Part shown: piece by piece, positions 28,054 through 36,300 of the stretch
How the letters are laid out: each line of letters starts with the position of its first letter
Numbering within the stretch: position 1 is the stretch's first letter
Source of the DNA: Gammaproteobacteria bacterium
GTDB lineage: Bacteria > Pseudomonadota > Gammaproteobacteria > Pseudomonadales > IMCC2047
Assembly: GCA_021773395.1 (NCBI GenBank)
Contig: JAJFKB010000002.1
Coordinates: forward strand, 372,001-436,000
Direction of reading: 5' to 3'
Length of the DNA stretch: 64,000 nucleotides
Position numbers and translations under genes: made by a program
The notes under the pieces: model-generated
What the model was told of the DNA's origin: nothing
The model's database searches: none
Seen by the model: the letters and a program-made list of their open reading frames with translations, nothing else

Positions 28054-28068
28054 TCACCGGTCGGTTAC

Positions 28069-28076
28069 AGTTTTCT
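28069..28076 (+). repeat. IS66 target-site duplication, right copy
   Basis: AGTTTTCT directly follows the right inverted repeat (CGGTTAC), identical to the left copy at 25785-25792. Confidence 0.9.
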
Positions 28077-28414
28077 ACTCACGGAGAGGGAATATATTTT
28101 TTAAAGTTATCCCCCCGTCATCAAAGCCTGGAGTCTGTTATCGGGGTTTTATTGCATTCGAAGTTAGGCCTTTTTCAGACCTCATTATTATCATCGTTAA
28201 TACTATTTTGAGCGCAGCCGGTATTTTTCTGCGGGACAGTCAAAAGGCGATTTCTACAAAGAACGCTTAAATTATAGTAACCCTCGATCAATAAGGTACT
28301 GACTAACTCCATCAGAGAAACTTTCAGAAGCAGCCGATAAAAGACGTTTTGTGAAAATTCACTTTCCTTCAAATTACGGTACCAACTATTGGCCTATTTA
28401 CTCACGATCAATTT
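28077..28414. promoter_or_regulatory. Former upstream region of the aldehyde dehydrogenase operon
   Basis: These 338 nt lay next to the aldehyde dehydrogenase leader before IS66 arrived. No gene is visible. The G/C-rich block ATCCCCCCG near 28109 and a GTTATCGGGG near 28137 could pair or act as half-sites, but this is weak. The operon's original promoter is expected here, now about 2.3 kb away from the gene it served. Confidence 0.35.
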
Positions 28415-29377
28415 TCAGGAGAGGTGGGTAGTTCTGTATTTTGCTGGAGATTCACCAAATTCGCCCTTAAAGGTTCGACTAAAATGGGAGGAGTCTTTGA
28501 ACCCAAATTGGAAGCCGATATCTGAAACAGAGTAGTCTTTGTACATCGGATCCGAGAACGCCATCTTGCAACTGTTCAAGCGTGCTCGGATTATATATCT
28601 GGATACGGTGGTCTCCTCTGACTCAAACAACATATGGAGATACCGCGTGGTTATATCGTGTGCACGTGCAATGAGGTCAGGACATAGCCGTTCATCGCAC
28701 AGGTTTTTACGGATAAACTGTTTTACTCTACGGAGATACTCCTTCTTCACGCCACCCTGCATAAGATCCTTGCGCCGGGCTTGGTGAGCATAACAGAGGG
28801 TGGTCGACAATAGATCCATTACGTTGAGCTCAAGACGCTTGGCGAGATTGCCATCCATTGTCCCAAGCTTGTATGCCATGGACGAGACAAAGTTGGTAAA
28901 TATCCCATTTGCACCGTCCGCCGAATCCATTCTCTTACCAAGAAACTGGGAGGGAGTGTCGACACACTCTTCCATTACATCGACGGGAACAGACAAAACA
29001 ACCTGACAAAACTCTGATGGAAACTCTAGGTCGTAGGGCTCTGAATTTCGACAAAGCGTGAAATCCCCAGGGAGCAATCGGGTATTCAGCCCCCAATGGC
29101 GCACGTAACCTTCGCCCTCTATCTGTATTTTTACCAGGTAACTGGCATCTGCATAGGTAGCAATATCCGCGCAACGTCGGCTCACCAGCAATGGTGAACC
29201 TTTAACCGCTGAAAACCCCAGAGAACCGAGCCGCTGGGATACAAGCCCTCCCCTGAATTTCGACCTTAGCCTGGCATTGACATCAATAGTCATTGGACAG
29301 AAAGTTTCGTGTACGAGCGCTTCAAACGACTCCAAACTACAGGACTTAGAAAGGGTGCTCATAGGACTTATTGCCAT
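28415..29377 (-). CDS. AraC-family activator, FeaR-like
   Basis: A 320-residue regulator. The N-terminal half has the AraC-binding-like domain seen in FeaR-type proteins (RRCADIATYADASYLVKIQI, GEGYVRHWGLNTRLLPGDF), and the C-terminal half has two helix-turn-helix motifs (LIARAHDITTRYLHMLFESE and VSDIGFQFGFKDSSHFSRTF). GAGGTGA lies 6 nt before the ATG. FeaR of Escherichia coli controls phenylacetaldehyde dehydrogenase, and this gene sits between the paa genes and an aldehyde dehydrogenase/isomerase operon, so regulation of arylacetaldehyde oxidation is a reasonable inference. It may bind the direct repeat upstream of alkB. The gene is intact, unlike the other AraC gene. Confidence 0.83.
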   Translation of the reverse strand: MAISPMSTLSKSCSLESFEALVHETFCPMTIDVNARLRSKFRGGLVSQRLGSLGFSAVKGSPLLVSRRCADIATYADASYLVKIQIEGEGYVRHWGLNTRLLPGDFTLCRNSEPYDLEFPSEFCQVVLSVPVDVMEECVDTPSQFLGKRMDSADGANGIFTNFVSSMAYKLGTMDGNLAKRLELNVMDLLSTTLCYAHQARRKDLMQGGVKKEYLRRVKQFIRKNLCDERLCPDLIARAHDITTRYLHMLFESEETTVSRYIIRARLNSCKMAFSDPMYKDYSVSDIGFQFGFKDSSHFSRTFKGEFGESPAKYRTTHLS

Positions 29378-29425
29378 AATTAATCACCTCACCACACCAC
29401 CAATCTTTTGTTTATATTAATACAT

Positions 29426-29489
29426 CGGTACAAGCGCAAAACCCACCGACTTTAAACCATCCAGAAAACGCCGTTTTGAGCTTGTACCG
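29426..29489. promoter_or_regulatory. Long inverted repeat upstream of the FeaR-like gene
   Basis: CGGTACAAGCGCAAAAC (29426-29442) and GTTTTGAGCTTGTACCG (29473-29489) are complementary at 16 of 17 positions with a 30-nt spacer. They lie between the EthD-like gene and the FeaR-like gene, about 50 nt before the latter's start. No U-run follows, so a terminator is unlikely. A pair of regulator half-sites or a structured leader is possible. Confidence 0.5.
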
Positions 29490-29616
29490 GTTAAAACCAC
29501 TAACCTCGTTCCTTGAGTGTGGATCATATTTGCTCATTATGCGATGAAAAGCTTACATTCTTAAACCGGGAAGTACCGTACTAGTCTTCGAATTTACATA
29601 AAACCCTACTTTTCAA

Positions 29617-29934
29617 TCAGGTGCACGTTACGATTTTACTAAACACCACCCTGGGCGTGACATTAGTAAACTGTGGCACGTCTGCAGACACCTCGGCCCC
29701 CTTGGCAACAACAGCAGCCTGTAACCCCTCGCTGGTTTCAAACAGTAGATCTACCGACGCGTATTCGCAGGGATGGCCGGTAGGAGATCGCCCGGTATCC
29801 GTGCGCAAGATATTACCCTTATAACCGTAGTCTGAAAAAAGTTGTTCACACAACGGCAGGTGGTTTTCCCGATAGTAAATATGGTCAAACTGACTACCCT
29901 CTTTAATAGAGTAGCTGACTGTCATACAAAACAT
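29617..29934 (-). CDS. EthD-domain small protein
   Basis: A 105-residue protein starting MFCMTVSYSIKEGSQFDHIY, with the EthD-type dimeric alpha/beta-barrel pattern (ENHLPLCEQLFSDYGYKG, then LLFETSEGLQAAVV and SADVPQFTNVTPRVVF). AGGAG lies 8 nt before this ATG (29934); an upstream in-frame codon at 29961 overlaps paaE. Proteins of this fold assist degradation of ethers and aromatics but rarely have a defined reaction. It follows paaE at once and is therefore probably co-transcribed with the phenylacetyl-CoA epoxidase genes, where it is not a standard member. Confidence 0.75.
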   Translation of the reverse strand: MFCMTVSYSIKEGSQFDHIYYRENHLPLCEQLFSDYGYKGNILRTDTGRSPTGHPCEYASVDLLFETSEGLQAAVVAKGAEVSADVPQFTNVTPRVVFSKIVTCT

Positions 29935-29947
29935 CACCGACACTCCT

Positions 29948-31039
29948 CTATTTTTGATCAAAGTCTACGATAACCGTATCTGATATTGGGTGGGCCTGAC
30001 ATGACAAGATGAAGCCCTCGGCAATCTCCGACTCTTCCAGGCCATGAGTTATATCCATATCAACCTGCCCTTCAACCAGTTTGGCCTTGCAGGTCGAGCA
30101 AACACCAGCTTTGCAAGAGTACGGCAGGTCAAGGCCATTATTCATGCCGGCATCCAGTATATTCTCGCCATCAGCCATTAGCTCAAAGCTGCTGCTTCGA
30201 CCATCCTGAATTACAGTAACCTGGCTGACCTTTCCACCGTAGTGATTGGCGCGCGCGTGGTGTTTCTCGATTACCTTTTGTGCGTCTTCTGCAGACGAGG
30301 CAAAGAGTTCATAGTGAATGTTATCCTCTTGAGCTCCCACGCTACGAAAGCCCCGGGAAACTTCGGAAATCATCGACTCAGGTCCACAAACAAAATATTC
30401 ATCGAAGCTGGCAAGATCGACAAGTTGCTGGTTGAGTTCCGCTCCCTTGCGGTTATTTAATCGACCATTGAGAACGTCTGCCCCTTGATCTTCCTTACTT
30501 AGGATATTTACCCAGTGCAACCGTGTCATGTACTTGTTTTTGAGAAAGCTCAAAGCCTCCCTAAACATGATGGTATTACTACGCTGATTACCAAAGAGTA
30601 ACGTGACGGTACTATTGGGCTCCCCTTCCAGAATCGATTTCACGTTGGATATCACTGGGGTAATACCGCTGCCTGCAGCCAGAAAAAGGTATTTTCGCGA
30701 CGCTGCTGGGTCCAGATCTGTATAGAAATTACCCTGAGGTGTCATCACGTCGACCGTATCCCCTACTTTTAGCGAGTCGTTAACAAAATTCGAGTAAACA
30801 CCACCCTCAACGCGCTTAATCGCAATCTGAAGCTTGTTGTCGTTAATGCCCGAACAGATCGAGTAGGATCGACGAACTTTCGCGCCGTCCAGCTCCGACT
30901 CGAGAGTCAGGTACTGCCCCTGTTTAAAAGAAAAGTCCTCTTTCAGTTCATCGGGAACTTGAAAGGTCACCTTGATAGCATTTTCTGTCTCCGGCTCTAC
31001 AGCGGCGACAGCCAGATTATGAAATATTGTCTCAGCCAT
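29948..31039 (-). CDS. paaE: Phenylacetyl-CoA 1,2-epoxidase reductase subunit PaaE
   Basis: A 363-residue electron-transfer protein. The N-terminal FAD domain has RRSYSICSG, the NAD(P) domain has LFLAAGSGITPVISNVKSIL and CGPESMISEV, and a C-terminal plant-type [2Fe-2S] ferredoxin has CKAGVCSTCKAK plus the last cysteine in ILSCQAHP. It passes electrons from NADPH to the PaaA di-iron subunit. It ends the paaABCDE order (minus strand) with a 9-nt gap from paaD. The protein looks intact although paaA is not. Confidence 0.95.
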   Translation of the reverse strand: MAETIFHNLAVAAVEPETENAIKVTFQVPDELKEDFSFKQGQYLTLESELDGAKVRRSYSICSGINDNKLQIAIKRVEGGVYSNFVNDSLKVGDTVDVMTPQGNFYTDLDPAASRKYLFLAAGSGITPVISNVKSILEGEPNSTVTLLFGNQRSNTIMFREALSFLKNKYMTRLHWVNILSKEDQGADVLNGRLNNRKGAELNQQLVDLASFDEYFVCGPESMISEVSRGFRSVGAQEDNIHYELFASSAEDAQKVIEKHHARANHYGGKVSQVTVIQDGRSSSFELMADGENILDAGMNNGLDLPYSCKAGVCSTCKAKLVEGQVDMDITHGLEESEIAEGFILSCQAHPISDTVIVDFDQK

Positions 31040-31048
31040 AACGGTTTC

Positions 31049-31576
31049 CTAAATCGGTTTAAAGTGGTCAAAAGGCTCCCCACAGGCAATACACTGATAA
31101 AGTGCCTTGCATGCCGTGGTGCCAAATTCACTGAGTTTTTTTATCTCGTCTGAACCGCAACAGGGGCATGAAACCCCGCTCTCCGAACCAACATTGATCA
31201 CAGGAGGGGCAATGCCTGAAGTGCGCAATTTTTCCTTCGCTTCATCAGACATCCAGGAGGTGGACCAGGCTGGAGAAAGACGGCTAACCACTTCACTTCG
31301 GTAACCGGCTTTTTCCAATGCTGCCACCAGATCTTCTGCCATTACAGACATGGCAGGGCATCCGGAATAGGTCGGGGTTATGGTAACGACGACTCTATCG
31401 CCGTCCATCTCCAGATCCTGCAGAATGCCCATCTCCCACAAGCTCAGAGCAGGAATCTCAGGGTCCTTCACTGCGTCCAGCAGATCCCATATACCCGCCA
31501 GAGAAGAGCTGGCGCGACGCATACGGCGCGCATGTTCTTCTGCAGGAATAGTGGGAATCAGGTTCGAACTGGACAT
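31049..31576 (-). CDS. paaD: Phenylacetyl-CoA epoxidase accessory protein PaaD
   Basis: A 175-residue protein with an N-terminal MIP18/DUF59 domain (IWDLLDAVKDPEIPALSLWE, VTITPTYSGCPAM) and a C-terminal zinc-ribbon (CPCCGSDEIKKLSEFGTTAC, QCIACGEPFDHFKP). PaaD is thought to help mature the iron centres of the epoxidase. It lies 6 nt after paaC and 9 nt before paaE. Length and motifs are normal. Confidence 0.95.
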   Translation of the reverse strand: MSSSNLIPTIPAEEHARRMRRASSSLAGIWDLLDAVKDPEIPALSLWEMGILQDLEMDGDRVVVTITPTYSGCPAMSVMAEDLVAALEKAGYRSEVVSRLSPAWSTSWMSDEAKEKLRTSGIAPPVINVGSESGVSCPCCGSDEIKKLSEFGTTACKALYQCIACGEPFDHFKPI

Positions 31577-31582
31577 AGCGGC

Positions 31583-32329
31583 CTACCACTGCAGTCCAGG
31601 ATAAGCGCGTTGCACAAACTGCATATCCGAGAGGATGTGGCCCAGTGCTTCAGTGTGCGTACCCTCACGTCCACCGCGAATACTCCAGTCGCCGACGGGC
31701 TCTTTCAGGTTGGCCTGGGCCAAGGTGGCGCGTACCGTGGCATACCAATCATTCTCTAACGCAGCAGCATCTACACCGATTCCGGCTTCTGCTAACTCAC
31801 GTTCCAGGTCATCCATTTCGAACATCTCCGGAACATAGCCCCACAGATTTTCCACAGCTTCCTGCATCCTGCGGTTACTCTCCTCGGTGCCATCCCCGAG
31901 GCGCAGCATCCAGTCGTAGCTGCGGCGCAGGTGGTAACGACTCTCTTTAACCACCTTGTCGGCAATCGCTGCCAGAGTCTGATCCGATGATTTCTGCAAT
32001 TGCTGCATGTACGCCAATGTGTATACATCCACAAAATACTGGCGCACCATGGTGAAAGCGAAATCACCATTTTTTAGCTCATGGATCAACAGGTTTGTAA
32101 ATTCGCGGTTGTCACGGGTGTACGCGTAGGTATCTTCTGTAGAACCATCACCTGCCAGTTCTGCAGCATAGCTGTAGAACATCCGCGCACGACCAATGAA
32201 GTCAAGGGCCACATTGGTCAGGGCAAGGTCTTCCTCGAGGAAGGGACCAAAGCTGCACCATTCAGACAATCGGTGTCCCAGCACCACAGCGTCGTCGCCA
32301 AGACGAATCGCATATTTCATTACAGACAT
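31583..32329 (-). CDS. paaC: Phenylacetyl-CoA epoxidase structural subunit PaaC
   Basis: A 248-residue ferritin-like helical protein that forms the core of the epoxidase with PaaA. Recognisable segments are ALTNVALDFIGRARMFYSYA, REFTNLLIHELKNGDFAFTM, VVKESRYHLRRSYDWMLRLG and GGREGTHTEALGHILSDMQ. As in the family the metal site is degenerate and PaaC is structural. It begins 11 nt after paaB. An alternative ATG three codons in is possible. Confidence 0.95.
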   Translation of the reverse strand: MSVMKYAIRLGDDAVVLGHRLSEWCSFGPFLEEDLALTNVALDFIGRARMFYSYAAELAGDGSTEDTYAYTRDNREFTNLLIHELKNGDFAFTMVRQYFVDVYTLAYMQQLQKSSDQTLAAIADKVVKESRYHLRRSYDWMLRLGDGTEESNRRMQEAVENLWGYVPEMFEMDDLERELAEAGIGVDAAALENDWYATVRATLAQANLKEPVGDWSIRGGREGTHTEALGHILSDMQFVQRAYPGLQW

Positions 32330-32340
32330 AACCTGCTCCT

Positions 32341-32625
32341 CTACATGTTGTTAACTGCTTTAGGCAGTTGGTAATGAGTTGCATGTCGGTAGGGTTTGTC
32401 GTCGTGAGGGTCGTAGAAACTGTCGCAATCACCCTCCTGGGATGCGGTAATATCCGACGAATTGATCACCCATATGCTCACACCTTCGCTTCGGCGGGTA
32501 TAAATATCACGGGCGTACTCCAGCGCCTGCTTTGGGTCCTCGGCGTGCAAGCTACCCACGTGCTTGTGATCAAGACCCCGTCTGGAGCGAATAAACACTT
32601 CATACAATTTCATATGTTCAGACAT
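32341..32625 (-). CDS. paaB: Phenylacetyl-CoA epoxidase subunit PaaB
   Basis: A 94-residue protein, MSEHMKLYEVFIRSRRGLDH, with the family pattern KHVGSLHAEDPKQALEYARD and YTRRSEGVSIWVINSSDIT. PaaB bridges PaaAC units. It starts 11 nt after the truncated paaA stop and is followed closely by paaC. It is intact. Confidence 0.94.
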   Translation of the reverse strand: MSEHMKLYEVFIRSRRGLDHKHVGSLHAEDPKQALEYARDIYTRRSEGVSIWVINSSDITASQEGDCDSFYDPHDDKPYRHATHYQLPKAVNNM

Positions 32626-32636
32626 AATCTACTCTC

Positions 32637-33158
32637 CTAGGCAGCTGTTCTGCCGGCACGTTGTTTTCTCTTATCTTCGTGAGCAGCGATCGCATCGCGT
32701 ACCCATTGACCCTCTTCATGAACCTTGATGTGATGCTGCATCCGCTGACGGTTACAGGGGCCATTGCCCGAGATCACCTGCTGAAACTCCTCCCAGTCGA
32801 TCTCACCGAAATCGTAGTGTCCACGCTCTTCGTTCCATTTCAATTCGGGATCGGGAATATTGAGACCAATCTCCTCCGCTTGAGCAACCGACTGATCGAC
32901 AAACTTCTGTCGCAACTCATCGTTACTCTGACGCTTGATCTTCCACTTCATTGATTGGGCAGTGTGAGCAGACTCTGCATCGTGGGGTCCAAACATCATG
33001 AGGGCCGGCCACCAGAAACGGTTCATGGCATCCTGAGCCATCGCCTTCTGCTCATCGGAACCCTGCATTAGGGTCATCATGATGTGGTAACCCTGACGCT
33101 GGTGGAAACTCTCCTCTTTACAGATGCGAATCATTCCCACTCGATTGTGAACGAGCAT
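32637..33158 (-). pseudogene. paaA: Phenylacetyl-CoA epoxidase catalytic subunit PaaA, N-terminal half missing
   Basis: Only 173 codons remain of a protein usually a little over 300 residues long. The fragment carries the second half of the di-iron site ([15 protein letters not shown]) and the normal C-terminus ([20 protein letters not shown]). The first iron-binding helices are absent. An in-frame TAA stands directly before the ATG at 33158, and sequence beyond it is the AT-rich region downstream of the NTPase gene. The truncation point is therefore a rearrangement junction. Without PaaA the epoxidase made from this locus cannot work; a complete copy elsewhere in the genome would be needed. 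Confidence 0.9.
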
Positions 33159-33343
33159 TTATTTTTCTTTATTTTCATATAGTTACAAACACCAAAATTC
33201 ATTAATGCCATGAATAATACCATGCTCAAAAAAAGTTTAAAAAATCATTTATTTTCATCATGTACAGTACATTTTCCGCATATCGGCAAAAATCGATAGC
33301 ATTAATCTTAAATCACTTGAAGCAGGCTTTCCAATTGATCTGA
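33159..33343. repeat. AT-rich junction region with a diverged second copy at 7397-7470
   Basis: Between broken paaA and the NTPase stop lie 185 nt without a gene. The segment 33165-33240, including TAATGCCATGAATAATACCA then TGCTCA, resembles 7397-7470 (TAATACCATGAAAAATACCA then TGCTCA) with about 27 of 30 bases matching in the best part. In both places it lies on the downstream side of NTPase sequence and in the same orientation. Confidence 0.5.
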
Positions 33344-36300
33344 CTAGGTACTAGATTTTTGCGCCCTCAGAGTTAAGTCAACCACAACAACTTCAGTAGC
33401 AGAAACATTAGGAAACTGGTGTGAAATATCATTCCAATAGTTTGCTAAAGCTTGCTGAAGGCCTGAGACTCCCACTAGCTCTCCATTTACCTCCCACTGA
33501 CGATCGGGTTTTGCCCCCTGCCAGACCAAGAGAAACACGCCACAACCAGCTGCCACCTCTCTCAGGTAGTCACCGGCCAACTGATTACGGAGTCGTTCAC
33601 AGAGATCAGGCCCAGACCAACCTTTATCCAACAATTTTAACTCGATAGGTACTGGCGATACTACCTTAGGATGCTGCAACCAGATATCTGGGCGTTGATC
33701 GTTAGCCAATGGATTTTCCTGAGCACAGGTATAACGACCCTGCGCATGTTCATTTATCCAGTGAGAGACTATTTTGCGCATCTCAGTTTCATCACTGGCT
33801 TTTTGATAGGTTTGATAAAGACTATCATTCCCCTGTTCCAGCCAATCTTTGAAGTCGTTGAGATGCAACACGCCAAGATCAAAAAGCTGCCGATGGGTAG
33901 CAGGCTCTTTCTCCATTAGTAAGGAAAAATCATAAATCTGCCCATCAGTCCAAGGGAGATCATCCGCATCTTGTTCTGCGCGGCGTCGCGCTTGCTTGAT
34001 CATGAATACACGATGATCCTCCACCGGATGAGACCGTGACAACTCCAGAAGAGCACCATAGGTCTCCTTACCCGGGATCTCTGTCAGAAGGTTGAACAAC
34101 TGGCTACGGGCATCTTGAGCATCATCGCGTAAGCCAGGTGAATATACGCCCCCACCTGCTCGATCAATATCATCTTCTACCCGGATGTATTGATGCATCA
34201 GAATGTAAAGCTCAGTAAGGTAAAGTACAGACTTAAATTTTTGAGCAAATGCCCAACCACCCCGCTCTGTCCTACCACCTAGAAGTTGTACAACAAACCG
34301 TTGCGCATCTGATGTTGCTGCATCGGGTTCCATGCCTCCAAGCCAAGAATTGACCGCAGCAATACCTGTTTCGGGGTCCGTATCCACCCACAGGGCGTAC
34401 CACTTGGTAGAGTCTTCTGCACTACCGCTAGCAGCCACTCTTGATTGAGCGAAAGAGGTCAACCATTCGAGCGGGACTTGTTCAGCATCCAAGATATGAA
34501 AGCAGTGGCGCAACACTTCCCAATCTGAACCGGGGTTTTCTTCAATCCATTGCTGGAGAAGAGGTGTTAGCTGACCGTGAAGCCAAGGCGCATGGTATAC
34601 AATATCCTGTAGGATATAGTGCATCGGGTTATCAACGCGTGTGTTGACCAGCTCCCAATAGAGCTCTTGCCAAACGGCTTTGAGCACCTGCTCCGGGTAA
34701 GCCTTATGCATGGTTTCGAGCCAACTAGGAAACCCATTGAGCTCTCGCGTCAGATAACGTAACGCCAGAGAAATTTCGGATTTGCTCAAATTGAAAGGAA
34801 AGTTGTCCACCTCCCTGCTTTCATATTCCAACCCCAACATAGCAAAGATCAGCGAGTAAGGCGTAGATGAGATATCAGCACCTTCAGACCCAAGCTCAGG
34901 CTTGTACAGTCGCCAATGTTTGATTGCAGAATCTCGAAACGCACGGGCTACATCTTCACTAAACTCATCGACCAGTGAATGCCAATTTGAACCTTTCGCA
35001 CGAGAGGTTCGCAGCCCCTCGCCATCAAGCTCAAGAAGAAGCCAGTATTGGTCATTTGTCCACTCTCCAGGGGGAAGATCTGGCGGATTTCGTACTATTT
35101 CAGGATTGGCACGTAGCCCTTCAATCCACTGGGCCCTTTTCCGCTTTCGCTCGGACTTTTCCTTCTCACGCTGCCGTTCTCGCTCTAAGTGCTCTTGCTC
35201 CCATTTATCATGAACTTCGTTTACTGGCGGATTAAGCAGCTCCTGTAGGTTCGCTGCCAATACTTCACTGTCCGCAACCACCTCCTCAAGTTGACTTTGC
35301 CATTCAGGAGGCTGTTCGGATTGCATATAGACTCGAAACGCCAATGAAAGTGCAACTAGCTGATCATCTTCAAACTGCTTGGTTTTGATAAACTCCAAAG
35401 CGCGGTCAAAACTATCCGCTTCAAATTGCCAATAGTGTCCACGCCATAGTACTTCCCATGCATCTGTCAGCCGCTTGTCTTTTTCAGTAAGTCTGGCTCT
35501 GGCTTCTTCAATACTCCGCCAAAAATACGCGTCGTTGAACTCTTTCCATTCAGGGATTAACTCATGGAGCTTATCTTTGTATTCATTGATTTGTTCTCCA
35601 GCCCAATGACGCATAGCGGGTATTTTGAGGAGTATCTCAATGACATCTCTGTCAAAGCATACATCGGCACGATCTGAGATGAGGCGCTCTACAACTTGAA
35701 TAGCGGGCCCCATCAACCAGCTAAACTCCGTGGACACACGGCACTCACGACGCTCGTGATGAGGAGCCCGGCTCAGGAGTTCATTGAGGCCAACACACAA
35801 CTTCGCCAACAATGGCTCACTTTCTTGTGAGCTGAGCCCTGAGAACTTATCGATGAATGTATGAATGGCTCTATCCAAACCCGATGTTTCGTATTGTTCA
35901 TAGGGAGGCAATTTATCAAGGGAGCCCAACAATAAATTTACAGTTGCATCGTCAATGACCGCTTCCTCTGCCAACTCGACGAGTAGTCTGCGAGGAATGA
36001 CCTCTGGCTTGGCATTAACAGACTGCCACAGCGATGTCAGCTGTTCCCTTGAGCCAACCGTCGCCACCGCCCGTATAGAAGCTATTCGTGGGTAAATATC
36101 TCTGCTTGGGTCTATAGCAATCGAGATTAAAGGCTCGATGCAATTTTCCATATCGCCCTGCCAGACGAGTCTTCCCAGAAAGAAAATCGCATCGTCGTTG
36201 GCACTATGCTCTGTGATAAGACGCAGAACATCATCAGATAGGTCTTTCTGGGCAATCCGTGCTATCGCCCCATTGTCACGAGCACCACGATCATCTTCGT

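Larger units (their letters stand above)
25793..28068 (+). mobile_element. IS66-family insertion sequence, internally deleted
   Basis: The element is 2276 bp long. The left end is GTAACCGTCCGGTAAAC and the right end, read inward, is GTAACCGACCGGTGATC, so the terminal inverted repeats share GTAACCG-CCGGT. Perfect 8-bp target duplications (AGTTTTCT) flank it, so insertion was a simple recent transposition. It carries the usual tnpA-tnpB-tnpC order, but tnpC is broken by a deletion, which explains why it is shorter than the usual 2.5-2.7 kb. Its G+C is higher than the surrounding operon. A second inverted repeat (AGGTGTCCAC and GTGGACACCT, 25843-25872) precedes tnpA. Confidence 0.93.

Noticed and set aside
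28106-28147. Repeated GTTATC with C-run and G-run as an operator
   Set aside because: Only six bases are shared and the spacing of 31 bp is not convincing without a binding protein.
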